64,000 nt of DNA from Doryteuthis pealeii (taxonomy: Eukaryota; Mollusca; Cephalopoda; Myopsida; Loliginidae), in contig CM042160.1 in NCBI GenBank assembly GCA_023376005.1, positions 83,362,272 through 83,426,271 of the forward strand. The letters run 5' to 3'. Shown one piece after another: positions 1 through 9,520 of the stretch (positions are counted from its first letter, which is position 1; each line of letters begins with the position of its first letter). Under the pieces are notes generated by a model. It ran no database searches. It saw only the letters and a list, made by a program, of their open reading frames with translations, and was not told the origin of the DNA. A program made the translations under genes and the position numbers.

Positions 1-42
1 TACATGAATACCTCACCGCCCCCCAAACACTTGTTCACCACC

Positions 43-82
<40 letters not shown>

Positions 83-84
83 TT

Positions 85-325
85 CGTCGGGGCGGCCTAA
101 AGTCGGTATCAGCCAGTCAGCGAGGGAGTCTATCCCCTTTTCAATAGCGCTAGACCAAGAAGACTGTTTTAGCATCTGAGGTGGAGCGCCACACCTACCA
201 TCAGCTCCTTACTTTACCGCACAGATCCCTGTGCTACTCATACGCTGAGTTGGCAGGGACCGGTATCGAACTAGGAACCTTGTGGTTTCTAGCCGAATGC
301 TCTACCGACTGAGCTAACCCGGCCC
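85..325 (-). mobile_element. tRNA-derived SINE, family A (near full length)
   Basis: On the minus strand this begins with a tRNA-like head (GGTTAGCTCAGTCGGTAGAG as A box, then GGTTCCTAGTTCGATACC as B box). It continues into a tail containing GGAGCTGATGGTAGGTGTGG and ends near GGCCGCCCCGAC. Pol III transcription and LINE-assisted retroposition are the known mode for such elements. Ten copies of this family were seen in the window, in both orientations. The (TA)n and T run just upstream mark the tail side. Confidence 0.85.
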
Positions 326-362
326 GAAGATAGGAGGGTTGGAGTAAAATCCAACTATGAGG

Positions 363-535
363 TAAGGTAAAAGGAAAAGTGAACAAAAAATAATGACTCA
401 AACAAGTAGAAGTAGAAGAGAAATATTTCGTTCTTGAATAATGATGATGTTCTTTACTTAAGAAGAATGAAATATTTCTCTCCTATTTCTACTTGTTTGA
501 GTCATTATTTTTTGTTCACTTTTCCTTTTACCTTA
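363..535. repeat. Long inverted repeat (fold-back, about 75-bp arms)
   Basis: The left arm (363-437) and right arm (459-535) are near-perfect reverse complements; both contain a block reading AATAATGACTCAAACAAG or its complement. The loop is about 20 bases. No coding sequence is present. A (TA)n tract follows. It may be a fold-back or MITE-type element, or a secondary inverted duplication. Confidence 0.85.
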
Positions 536-559
536 CATTATATATATATATATATATAT

Positions 560-835
560 ATTATTTAGCATTCCATCCACATGAACAGGATGAAACTCAA
601 GGTCAATTTCTTAAGTGGAGTTTAATTGGTTTGAATTTAGAGTTTTCCTTCTCCTAGAATGGTTTCCTAGCCAAGTTTAAAGAGCCCAATCTGCCACACT
701 ATTTACCCATAACTGGAAGGAGAGTAGTTGGATGTATACCTTTCTCAAGTGTATTAGCGCTATGTGAAATGCAAACAGCCCTGTCCAGGATTTGGATTCC
801 GTTCGACAAGTCCATTTCCTACGACACTACATGCC
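560..835 (-). mobile_element. tRNA-derived SINE, family B
   Basis: The element is recognised by the shared tail (ACATCCTG..CATGTGG region on the minus strand), the block GTATTAGCGCTATGTGAAAT on the plus strand, and a decayed B-box region near 795-812. Family B recurs at 6055-6740, 7670-7945, 8462-8712, 8790-9150, 19420-19680, 57850-58122 and 63838-64000. Those copies show a tRNA-like head with TGGTGTAATGGTTA and GTTCAAATCCTGG. Confidence 0.75.
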
Positions 836-929
836 TCCAGAAGTTGGCATACATGAGTGTGTGCGTGTGTGTATGTGTGTGGAGGGAGAGCAGTTAATAT
901 ATGTGATGATAAATATAAAAACTGTTAAT

Positions 930-992
930 TGGTAGGTTGGTTATTTTTTTTAATGGCATACCAACCCTTGTAGGTTATTTAATGCCAACTCT
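930..992 (+). repeat. Hairpin module (GGCATA..CAACCC..GGGTTATTT..TGCC)
   Basis: This roughly 60-bp module starts with GGTTGGTTATTTT, followed by a self-complementary GGCATACCAACCC / GGTTATTTAATGCC pair. Other copies are at 11753-11812, 12449-12502, 13240-13302, 20040-20095, 21722-21775, 22165-22225, 30512-30570, 56572-56632 and 63775-63825. In several places it is the tail of a tRNA-type SINE; elsewhere it stands alone. Confidence 0.7.
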
Positions 993-1074
993 TGTTCTTT
1001 TTGTACATATTATTTGAAAAAAGTAAAGTGGCCCATTGTTAGAATCAGATTTTGGTAAGAGATGTATATTTTAC

Positions 1075-1925
1075 AGGAAGCGTCTACCCAACATCGACTG
1101 GATAGAGGGGCAGCAAAAATATCTGGTGTATTGATTTGTTTACTTTTGAGATTTACAAATGGTGGACATTTTTAAGTAGAATTTCAATGCTATTTCTATG
1201 TTAATTGTTTTATTTTTGGAGTTTCATCCGGACATACATATACATACATTACTATCAAGAATAAATATTCATCCTTTGGAACATTTCATGTATGTCTACA
1301 TTGCTCTACATTGGTAGGGGGGGGGGGAGATAATAAAAAAAGTTAGTCTCGCAGATCCATTGATTGTTTTTGTCTTACATAATTGATTTCTGTTTTAATC
1401 ACAAACGCAACAAATGACTTTCCCTTCTCTTACTTCACAAATCCGAATTTTTAAATATCTTCTCAGATATAAATAAAATCTTCATTATTTTTGCTCAAAA
1501 AGCAAGATATGGTAATAGTGAATGTGTATATATATTTACTTTCTTGTTAATAGTTTTATTTTTGTAGTTTCCTCCGGACATACACCCATACATACATACA
1601 CACAACTGCCCTTTATATATGTACTACAAGTGGTTATCTAGCATTGCCTGGGTAGAAGGGGAAAAAAAGACTAATATATTAATTTGTTTATTTTTGAGAT
1701 TTGCAAATTCTGGACATTTTTAAGAAGAATTTCAATGCTATTTCTATGTATATTTAAATCTTTAAATATCTTCAAATATAAATCAAATCTTCATAATTTT
1801 TGAACAAAAAGCAAGATGTGTATATATATTTAGTTTATTGTTAATTCTTTTATTTTCATAGTTTCATCTGGACATACATGCATACATAATACCAACTGGT
1901 CTTTATATATGGATAGATATATAAC
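1075..1925 (-). mobile_element. Decayed Helitron-type elements (three overlapping fragments)
   Basis: Blocks around 1081-1260, 1383-1615 and 1623-1925 are diverged copies of the family better preserved at 18812-19216, in reverse orientation. They share CTACCCAGGCAATGC-like hairpin DNA, TTGTTTATTTTTGAGATTT and the GGACATACATAC 5' region. The terminal CTAG is only approximate here. No transposase or helicase sequence is present, so these are non-autonomous remnants. Confidence 0.55.
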
Positions 1926-2232
1926 TGTAATTCGGATAGCTTTATGATTTAGTGTGTCCTGGAACGCACATATTTACTTTGAATGAGGCCCCAGGAAAAT
2001 TTATAGGTCCCAACTAAAGCTGTCTAACTCCTACCGTGTAAACTATCCTGTGTAATCCGTTTCTAAGAAACTATTGAAATGTATTTACAGTTGAAATGGT
2101 GAGGGAAGAAAAAAAGAAAAACACTGGGATGCATGGATACAATTTTACTGCGTCCTTTTAGATTTTTGTGTGTCAGGGATGCAGAACGTGTACCTATCAG
2201 CATCTCTGATTATATATATATATATATATATA
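1926..2232. other. Unassigned spacer with decayed repeat and (TA)n
   Basis: A segment near 2125-2215 (GGATGCATGGATACAATTTTACTG) recurs near 7378-7455, so it is a dispersed repeat of unknown class. It ends in a (TA)n tract at 2212-2234. No exon-like reading was found. Confidence 0.4.
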
Positions 2233-2414
2233 TATGAGAAGTAAATACACAAACGATGTGTTTTGATATGGCTTTTTTTTAGCCAACAATTTTTGGGAGA
2301 ATATGTGCTTAATTGAAGTCGTACCTAATTTTGAAAGTTAATTAATTAATAATTAATAATTAAGGCGGGAATACCTATTCAAATGTAAGGTTAAACAAAT
2401 CGAGAAAAACCAAT

Positions 2415-2456
2415 CTCTGTATGTACATTTCGGCCTATTAGGCCTCATCAGCAGAG
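2415..2456 (-). ncRNA. Hammerhead ribozyme (minimal, palindromic stem III)
   Basis: Read 5' to 3' on the minus strand: stem I strand CTCTG (2456-2452), core CTGATGAG (2451-2444), stem II GCC TAATA GGC (2443-2433), core CGAAA (2432-2428), stem III TGTACA (2427-2422), TA (2421-2420), then CAGAG (2419-2415) closing a 5-bp stem I. All invariant core bases of the hammerhead fold (CUGANGA, GAAA, UH) are present. Cleavage is expected between 2420 and 2419. Stem III is a self-complementary hexamer with no room for a real loop, as in minimal hammerheads thought to act as dimers. Activity is inferred, not shown. Confidence 0.75.
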
Positions 2457-2473
2457 CTATAGATAGGAAGACC

Positions 2474-2545
2474 GCCTTGTGCGTGATTCGAACCCTGACT
2501 GTCAAGCTGACAGGCGAGGACTGTAACCCCTACACCAACCAGACT
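2474..2545 (-). other. tRNA-like head of the hammerhead element
   Basis: On the minus strand the order is GTTGGTGTAGGGGTTACAG (A-box/D-arm-like), CTCGCCTGTCAGC (anticodon-arm-like with GTC), then GGGTTCGAATC (B box). It resembles tRNA-Asp loosely. It would serve as an internal pol III promoter. It is not a functional tRNA gene, because the acceptor stem does not close. Confidence 0.65.
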
Positions 2546-2669
2546 TTCCTAGATTTTTCATTTTGTTTAGAAGTAGATTATATTCCTCTTATAGTGACTT
2601 TTTCTACACGACAGTATGAGAAGTAAATACACAAACAATGTCTTTTGATATGGCTTTTTTTTAGCTGAC

Positions 2670-2695
2670 AATTGGTTTTCTTTCAGCAGAATTGG

Positions 2696-2736
<41 letters not shown>

Positions 2737-2982
2737 TTTGGGAGAATATGTGCTTAATTGAAGTCGTACCTAATTTTGAAAGTTAATTAATTAATGATTA
2801 ATAATTAAGGAGGGAATACCTATTCAAATGTACTGATGAGGCCTAATAGGCCGAATTGTACATACAGAGATTGAGATTGATTTTTCTCGATTTGTTTAGC
2901 CTTACATTTCTGATTCCTGCCTTAATTATTAATTAATTAACTTTCAAAATTAGGTACGACTTCAATTAAGCACATATTCTCC

Positions 2983-3023
<41 letters not shown>

Positions 3024-3048
3024 AATTCTGCTGAAAGAAAACCAATTG
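2670..3048. repeat. Large palindrome with a decayed hammerhead at its centre
   Basis: Nested arms pair 2670-2698 with 3021-3047, and 2735-2830 with 2900-2986. They contain AATATGTGCTTAATTGAAG and its complement. (TA)n runs sit at equivalent places in both arms. At the centre (2833-2869), CTGATGAG, the stem II GCCTAATAGGC and CGAAT-TGTACATA-CAGAG remain. The CGAAA box is mutated and the 5' strand of stem I is lost, so this ribozyme copy should be inactive. Confidence 0.75.
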
Positions 3049-3053
3049 TTATT

Positions 3054-3470
3054 GCAAATCATTTAAGAATAGATTAAGGCAAAGAAATAAGTAGATTTAT
3101 TTATTTGAAAGATTATTTTATATTTTATTTTCTATTTCTATAGATTTTTATAATCTATAGAAATAGAAAGTGGAATATAAAATAATCTTTCAAATAGATA
3201 AAAGTCGTTGGGGTGGCCTAAAGACAGTATCAGCCAATCAGCGAGGGAGTCTATCCCCTTTTCACTAGCACTAGACCAAGGAGATTGCTTCTGCGTCTAA
3301 GGTGGAGCGCCACACCTACCCATCAGCTCCTTACTTTACCGCACAGATCCCTGTGCTACTCATATGCTGAGTTAGCGGGGGCCGGTATCGAACTAGGAAC
3401 CTTGATGTTTCTAGCCAAACGCTCTATGGACTACTTATTTCTTTGCCTTAATCTATTCTTAAATGATTTT
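3054..3470. repeat. Palindrome interrupted by a family A SINE
   Basis: The outer arms, 3054-3094 (AGATTAAGGCAAAGAAATAA) and 3432-3470, are reverse complements. A second inner palindrome occupies 3102-3196 around TCTATAGATTTTTATAATCT. The SINE at 3203-3432 sits between the arms, so the SINE inserted into a pre-existing palindrome. Confidence 0.7.
3203..3432 (-). mobile_element. tRNA-derived SINE, family A (5' truncated in the A box)
   Basis: Same layout as 85-325. The tRNA-like end stops at 3432 inside AGCGTTTGGCTAG, so the first part of the tRNA head is missing. Its open frames have no coding signature. Confidence 0.8.
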
Positions 3471-3635
3471 AATCTTTTAATTAATTTGATGAAATTAAGA
3501 ATTTTTAAATGAAGGAAAATTCAGCCAAAAAGGGCAGATAACCTATTTGCAGAGGCAGAAAAAAAAGAAGGTTTCTTGTAACCAAAGAATAAATCAAATA
3601 TCCAGTCAGAATTTAGTTTTCACTTGAGCAACTGG

Positions 3636-3951
3636 GATATACAAGGGTTATTCCAAAAATAAAGGGGGATTTAAAAAAAAAAAAGGGAGGAGGACTAATC
3701 AATGAGTAGAGGCAGAAGAAGGGGTTTCTTCCTTTATAATAAAAATGGAAGGGTTCATTATTTAGCTGAGGTGACGACACTCATAAGACATCAGAATTCA
3801 GTGGATAAGCAACACCAAATAATCAGGATTTACATTGTTGCATTTTATCTTGGATGATCTGATTTTTAACCAGAGGGTATTGCAAGATGATAACGGTCGT
3901 ACAATTAAGGAACATGAGTATTAATATATAGATATTTATTTGCTTGTTTGC

Positions 3952-3960
<9 letters not shown>
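3636..3960 (+). repeat. Dispersed repeat, family F
   Basis: The shared blocks are TTATTTAGCTGAGGTGAC, AAGCAACACCA.ATAATCAGG and TAATATATAGAT. Copies occur at 17600-17840, 36790-37260 (minus), 56380-56510 and 57180-57525, and the longest carry a TC-rich leader. Class unknown; no protein is recognisable. A (GT)n tract lies just beyond, at 3953-3986. Confidence 0.6.
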
Positions 3961-3987
<27 letters not shown>

Positions 3988-4179
3988 GCACATGACGATG
4001 GTGGATGAATATTCAACCTCAAAGGTAGAGTGAATTTTAGTACATTTTGAATGTGATCATGTGGGTCAACCACTTACCTACCAGGTATGCAAAGTGTCAA
4101 ATGCACCCCCCCCTCCCCAAATAAGCAGGTATGCAGGCTAAAAACCACACACTGCATCCTTTGCATACCAGAACATTAG

Positions 4180-4500
4180 CAACAACAACAACAACAACAA
4201 CAACCTGATATTTCAAAGTATGAATAATACAATGTAAGTTTCATTGAAGACACTCACAGCAGCAGCAGCAGCAGACATCTTTGCAACTGATTTTTCAGCA
4301 ATGCAGAAAATCAACACACACTTGGGATTTTATAGTAACGAACAAAATAATTGCCCTCCAAACAGTCTAAAAATTAATTTTTTATTATTATTACTATGCT
4401 CCTTTGTTAAGAAGAAAGGAAAGAAAAGCACAAAAAAAAAAAAAAAAAAAGTAAACAAATATATGAGATTTGATATTTTTTTTAAATAAGTAAAAAGTGA
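4180..4500. repeat. Microsatellite-rich spacer (CAA)n, (CAG)n, poly-A
   Basis: (ACA)n lies at 4180-4203, (CAG)n at 4256-4275 and an A run at 4432-4451. A short segment near 4305-4330 duplicates one near 4598-4620, next to the following SINE. No gene is seen. Confidence 0.5.
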
Positions 4501-4863
4501 AGTAGGTGAAGTAGCCTATTATCGGTATCATTTGGATAGTAAGTGAGTCTATTTCCTTCACAGACCAGGGAGATTGTTTTTGCCGATTTTCAATAATGCA
4601 TAAAATCAAGTACACTTGGGAGCAGAGTGGCCTATTGTCGGCATCAGCCGAACAGTGAAGAAGTCTATTTCCTTTTCGCTAGCACTAGACCAGAGAGATT
4701 GTTTTTGCATCTGAGGTGGAGTGCCACACTAACCATCAGCTCCCCACTTTACAGTACAGATCCAAGGTGCACTACTCATACGCTGAGTTGGCTAGGACCG
4801 GTATCGAACCCGAAACCTTGTGGTTCCTAGGTGAATGCACTACCGACTGAGCTAAACCAGACA
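4500..4863 (-). mobile_element. Family A SINE with partial tandem duplication
   Basis: The full SINE occupies about 4623-4863, with the tRNA-like head at the right end. A partial extra copy of its 3' region (4500-4590) precedes it. The A and B boxes carry several changes, so the copy is old. Confidence 0.75.
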
Positions 4864-4969
4864 TGAAAAATTAGTTTTGCGGTCAGAATTCAAATAAATA
4901 TATTTTCTTTCTGATAAAACATTTTCTAACAGTTAAATTCAAATTAATTCAAATATTTAAGGTTTTTCT

Positions 4970-5002
<33 letters not shown>

Positions 5003-5084
5003 AAAACCCATTCTATTTTGATTATTGTCTGTCATAAAAGAAAATTTTATAACAGACTATAATCAAAACATTTTTTTTTATCAC

Positions 5085-5455
5085 CGTATAATAAATCTAA
5101 TGTAGAAGAACATTATGAGACTATTTCTTGTTAGTAAATAATTTTCTCGCAAAACTCCATACGTTAGATAACTTTAAATACATATTAAAATAAAACAAAC
5201 TATATATAAATCAATAATACCGAGCATGTATTTATCAAAACTTGTTTTAACAAACAATGTGGACCGTTCAATGTTGCATACTTAATTACTGACTATATAT
5301 ATAAACCAGTGTTGTTCTTTATTCTATGTATTAATGATTTTGACTATAAATAAATACACATTGATAAACTGATACAATTCCTGAGTTTATTGTGACATAA
5401 GCAGTGATGTTGTTTCGGTTACAGACAGACACTGAATATCCATTATATACAGATT
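5085..5455 (-). mobile_element. Decayed Helitron, family with 5' TCT..ATAATGGAGA-like end
   Basis: Related to 31681-32101 and 41113-42241 through shared blocks such as CAAACTATATATA and the terminal TATCCATTATATACAGAT. The CTAG 3' terminus is not visible. The left boundary is approximate. Confidence 0.5.
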
Positions 5456-5459
5456 AGAA

Positions 5460-5685
5460 GATTTATCTTTTCCCAGAATGCAACATCAAGTTCTTGTTTC
5501 TTGAGCAAAGTTTATGAAGGATTGATTTAAATTTGAAGATATCTAACAATTTAAATATACATAGAAATAGCATTGAATTTCTACATAAAAAACGACCAGC
5601 ATTATTTGTAAATTTCAAAAATAAACAAGCCAATACACCAAGGTTAGCCTACTTTACCTAGGTGTTGCTGGGTAGCTGCTTCTAG
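5460..5685 (+). mobile_element. Helitron, 5' truncated, 3' end intact
   Basis: It ends with a hairpin (TACCTAGGTGTTGCTGGGTA, 5657-5674), then CTGCTTCTAG, with CTAG at 5682-5685 followed by T. A subterminal hairpin about 10 nt before CTAG is the Helitron 3' signature. The 5' part is diverged. Confidence 0.65.
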
Positions 5686-5697
5686 TTTTTGATAAAA

Positions 5698-5960
5698 CTT
5701 GGGTTACTTAAGTGGTCATTCAATTAATTATTGAATATGCTTATCACTGTTTTTGGTGATCTACAAGGAACTAGTGCTTTTTGCGTGACTCAGGTTACTG
5801 GTGGGAACTATTGAATATGCTTATCACTGTTTTTGGTGATCTACAAGGAACCAGTGCTTTTTGCGTGACTCAGGTTACTTAAGTGGTCATTAAATTAAGT
5901 ATTGAATATGCTTATCACTGTTTTTGATGATCTACAAGGAACCAGTGCTTTTTCTGCATG
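5698..5960 (+). repeat. Three direct repeats, about 80-92 bp each
   Basis: Units begin with ATTGAATATGCTTATCACTG at about 5729, 5809 and 5901. They contain GATCTACAAGGAAC and GCTTTTTGCGTGACT. Diverged single units occur at 12120-12190 and 22260-22360, so the unit comes from a dispersed repeat. Confidence 0.8.
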
Positions 5961-6054
5961 ACTTGACTGTAATATGAACAATTTGAACCAATGAAACCAT
6001 TGAAAGAATAAGGTGGATATTATATACAGAATGATTTCAGACTAATCAACCAAT

Positions 6055-6740
6055 TAGTATTTACCCAACCCCTCCGCCACATGCAGGATGCGACACAAGG
6101 TAAACTCTTTTTTTTAGTAGGGTACAACCAGAAGCCGGATTAGCTCAGTTGTTAGAGCATCCGCCTTGGAATCGCAAGGTTCTGAGTTCAATACTGGTCC
6201 CTGCCAACTCAGTGTATGAGTAGCACAGATTGGGTAATCTGATCTGTGCAGTAAAGTGGGGACCTGACGGTAGGTGTGGCACTTCACCGCAGCAAAACAA
6301 TCTCACTGGTCTAGCGATAGCGAAAAAGGGATAGACTCCTTCGGTGTCCGGCTGATACTGACAATAGGCCATTCAGCCAACTTTTACAACTGGTTTGAAT
6401 TCAGAGTTTACTTTCTAGACCAGATGCCATATCAAAGTTAAAGAACCTAGTTTACCCATAACTAAGGGGAGAATAGTTGGTTTCATGCCTTTCTCAAGGG
6501 AAGGTATTTACCCAATCCATCTGCCACAGGTAGGATGTGACACAAGGTTACAAGTATGGGGCATTGAGTGAGAGTTGCTATTCAGTCATAATGAATCTAC
6601 AAGACTAGCTTGCTAAGCATTAGGCTACGATTGAATGCCCTACCTTTCCCAAGGGTATTAGTGCTATGTGAAATGCAAACAGCCATGATTAGGATTTGAA
6701 CTTGGGGCACCGAATCCATTTCCCATGACAATAACTGATA
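6055..6740 (-). mobile_element. Family B SINE copies split by a family A SINE
   Basis: The 3' part of a family B SINE (6055-6130) resumes at about 6378, after the family A copy at 6134-6376. A second partial B copy follows at 6510-6740. The order shows B inserted first and A later. Confidence 0.75.
6134..6376 (+). mobile_element. tRNA-derived SINE, family A, full length
   Basis: The copy opens with GCCGGATTAGCTCAGTTGTT (A box within) and has a B-box-like TCTGAGTTCAATACTGG. It ends at CTGACAATAGGCCATTC. It is inserted in a family B SINE. Confidence 0.85.
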
Positions 6741-7095
6741 TGACAATTAGTTTAAGGTTATTGGTACCAGACTTATGTTTAATACGATTTTGTTGGGGGG
6801 AGCAAACATGGCTGGTGTGTGTGTGTGTGTGTGTGTAGGGGTGATTAAAAATCTTTTTTAGCCAATCATTTTCCTTATATCTTAGAAAAGAGAAAAGGTT
6901 TTTTTTTTTAAACTACCAAATCTTAAAAAGGTGCAAGTGATTGAGTAGTTCCCACTTTTTGCTTTTTCTCAAAGTGTTTTTTTAAAATTTAAGTCCAAGT
7001 AGTGTAACCATACAGTAGTACTAACACGGCTACAGCTTGGAAGAAGAATACCTATTTTATTTAAAAGGTAAATGAAAGAAATGCAAAGTCCTTAC

Positions 7096-7155
7096 CCATT
7101 CCTTGGGTGTCTGTATTTTCACCATCCTCACTAATGTATCCAGGTGGTGGAGTTT
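7096..7155 (-). CDS. Smad2/3: Smad2/3 linker exon (partial gene, internal exon)
   Basis: This is an internal exon of a receptor-regulated Smad, the cytoplasmic-to-nuclear transducer phosphorylated by activin/TGF-beta type I receptors. On the minus strand a pyrimidine-rich tract ending TTCTTGACAG is followed by 60 coding nucleotides. The exon starts with the last two bases of a Glu codon and reads TPPPGYISEDGENTDTQGM. It ends with G before the donor GTAAGG. TPPPGYISEDGE is the conserved start of the short linker exon just before the MH2 domain in Smad2 and Smad3; the rest of the linker is normally variable. The phase fits a 1-to-1 exon. The C-terminal exon of the same class lies on the opposite strand at 42348-42471, which is not a possible single transcript as assembled. 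The remaining MH1 and MH2 exons were not found here. Identification is firm; placement is doubtful. Confidence 0.93.
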
Positions 7156-7239
7156 CTGTCAAGAAAAAAAAGAAAACAAAAATAAGAATTTAAGTCAAAA
7201 TGAAAAAAACAAAACAAAAATTATAAAATCAATAAAATA

Positions 7240-7635
7240 AAGATGATATTGTACAAGGTGGTCTGAAAGTATTGTCACTCTTACAAAACGGGAAAATAAT
7301 TACATTATTCAACCAAAAATTCTAGGAAACAAAAAAGAAAAAGAAGAAGAAGAAAAAAAAAAAGAAAAAAAAAAAAAGGATGCATGGATACAATTTTACT
7401 GTGTCTTTTTAGATCTTTATGCATCAGGGATGCAGGATGTGTACCCATCAGCGTGTGCGTATATATATATATATATATATATAATCCAAAAGTCCAGAGA
7501 AGAAATCTTCCTTATGACACAAGAGTTTTATTCAAAAAACCTGTCGCAGATTGAGAGCTCAATGTGTGCTCTTAATGTTAAAGCTCCCTGAAATAGACTA
7601 TAATGCTAATCCTTTTAAGTCTTTTGTTATTTCTT

Positions 7636-7669
<34 letters not shown>

Positions 7670-7670
7670 A
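7240..7670. other. Intronic/spacer DNA with A-rich and (TA)n tracts
   Basis: It holds an A/G-rich tract at 7325-7380, a dispersed segment (7378-7455) also present near 2125-2215, and (TA)n at 7460-7482 and 7640-7668. No exon signal is visible. Confidence 0.5.
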
Positions 7671-7945
7671 CCCCTCCACACGAACAGGATGCGACACAAG
7701 GTCAATTTCTTAAGTGGAGTTTAACAGGTTTGAATTCAGAGTTTACCTTCTTCTAGACAGGTTGCCTAACCAAGGTCGAAGAGCCCAGTCTGCCATACTA
7801 TTTACCCATAGCTGGAGGGAGTATAGTTGGATTCATACTTTTCCCAAGGGTATTAGCGCTATGTGAAATGCAAACAGCCTTGTCCAGGATTTGAACTTGA
7901 GTCCATTTCCTACGACTCTAACCATTGTGTCATGCACCTCCATAT
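7670..7945 (-). mobile_element. tRNA-derived SINE, family B
   Basis: The copy runs from CAACCCCTCCACACGAACAG to a decayed tRNA head around 7890-7945. It contains ATTAGCGCTATGTGAAATGC and GTCCAGGATTTGAACTTG (B box on the minus strand). Confidence 0.75.
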
Positions 7946-7949
7946 ATAC

Positions 7950-8148
7950 ACATTAAATATCATTTCTTGATTTTTGAGCAAAAATCATGAAGATTTGATT
8001 TATATTTGAAGATATTTAAAAATCAAAATATACTTAGAAATAGCATTGAAAATCTACTTAAAAATGTCCAGCACTTGTAAATCTCAAAAGTAAACAAATC
8101 AATAAACCAGGGATTTTTTGAAGGGTGACACTGGGTAGCCACTTCTAG
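7950..8148 (+). mobile_element. Helitron 3' half
   Basis: The body resembles 15756-16159 (TTGATTTTTGAGCAAAAATC). The end is CTGGGTAGCCACTTCTAG, with CTAG at 8145-8148 followed by T. The left side of the terminal hairpin is eroded. Confidence 0.6.
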
Positions 8149-8461
8149 TATATTATATGGTCAAAAAACAAATACCCCCCCCCCAAAAAAAAACAAACAT
8201 GTAGGGGTGACAACACATTTGGACCACCCTGTAGATTCAATTCAAATAAGTTTTCCATGAAATCATGTCAGAAAATGAACAAGAGAATAATTCCAGTTTT
8301 ACGTCTAAAAAGACGTTACCTATCAATAATTGCTGCTGATGATTGCTTTAAATCTTTTTTTTTTTAAATTGCACGTAAAATGACCACTACTAATATTACC
8401 AATGTATCTCAAAAGAATAACATCAAATATATTACAGAGCAATTGGGAAGAAAATAAAGAA

Positions 8462-8712
8462 GAAGTTTATATGGTTAGACTTGTCGATCCGAGTTCAAAT
8501 CCTAGATGAGGCTGTTTGCATTTCACATAGCACTAATATCCTTAGTAAAGGTATGAATCCAACTATGGGTAAATAATAGGGCAGATTGGGCTCTTTAACC
8601 GTGGTATGGCAACAAGTCTAGAAGGAAAAAATTAAATCTGTTAGACTTTATTTAAAAATTGATCTTGTGTAACATCCTGTTTGTGCGAAGGGGTTGGGTA
8701 AATAGAATCATA
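8462..8712 (+). mobile_element. tRNA-derived SINE, family B
   Basis: The tRNA-like head is truncated but keeps the B box GAGTTCAAATCCTAGATG. The tail ends ACATCCTGTTTGTGCGAAGG. Confidence 0.75.
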
Positions 8713-8789
8713 TATTGTTAGACTTGATCATCGGCTAACCATAAAGGTCTTGTGACTCAATTGGTTAGAGCAGTTATCATGGATATATT

Positions 8790-9150
8790 TACCCAACCTT
8801 TCCACCAGGGATGCAACACAAGGTCAATTTTTTTTTTAGTGGAGTATAGCTGGTTTACATTAAGAGTTTTTCTTCTCTTTGGTTGTCATAGCAAGTTTAA
8901 AGAGCCCAGTATGCCCTACAATTTACCCATAGTTGGAGGGAGAATAGTTAGATGTATACTTTTCCCAAGGGTATTAGCGCTATGTGAAATGAAAACAATC
9001 TTGTCCAGGATTTGAACGCAGCTAACTATGCCCATTTCCTATACCATGATTCACACCTTTCCCAAGAGTATTAGTGTTACGTGTTATACAAACAGTCTTG
9101 TCCAGGATTTAAACTCAGGACACCTAGTCCATTTCCTATTATGATAACTG
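8790..9150 (-). mobile_element. tRNA-derived SINE, family B, with duplicated head
   Basis: A full copy spans 8790-9045. A second head fragment (9050-9150) repeats ACCTTTCCCAAGAGTATTAG and GTCCAGGATTTAAACTCAGG. Confidence 0.7.
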
Positions 9151-9282
9151 TTACACAATAAACACTTCCTATAAAACTCTTGTAACTCAATCTGTAATAA
9201 GGTTTTCAAAGGCAAAAGGGAATCTTTATCTTGATAGCTTATTCTTTATTTCATCCTGCAAGTAGTTTTAATAAAAGCAATT

Positions 9283-9520
9283 AATTTGGATTATTTGGAT
9301 TTTTCAGACTATTGTCCTCATCTTTAATGTTATATACAAAACGTTTTCACTGAGGTGCCCTCCTACCTTCTTCACGCGTTTCTTTTTGTTATCGGGAACC
9401 TTCACAGAACTTTTAACTGAACCCTTTATTTAATCCATCAGGGTAGATCAGAAGGCAAATCGTCTGAAACGTTGTGTATATATGTTGCATTTTCTATGGA
9501 TATAAGATGTATAAGAAATT
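9283..9520. repeat. Family E repeat ends (two orientations)
   Basis: 9283-9420 is a minus copy of the family seen complete at 17853-18222 (GACTATTGTCCTCATCTTTA). 9440-9490 is a plus-oriented variant with CTGAAACGTTGTGTATAT. The opposed copies make an imperfect inverted repeat. Confidence 0.55.

Larger units (their letters stand above)
2233..2680 (-). mobile_element. tRNA-head/hammerhead retroelement with flanking direct repeats
   Basis: Two direct repeats of about 50 bp, starting GAGAAGTAAATACACAAAC at about 2235 and 2617, flank a segment of about 380 bp. On the minus strand the segment contains a tRNA-like head (2474-2545), a short spacer, and a hammerhead ribozyme (2415-2456). It then runs into an AT-rich body. 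The left repeat lies directly in a (TA)n tract. No protein is encoded. The architecture matches the element at 60882-61348. Confidence 0.6.

Noticed and set aside
6134..6205. Functional tRNA gene
   Set aside because: The tRNA-like part continues directly into the family A SINE body and its B box is mutated; it is a SINE head.
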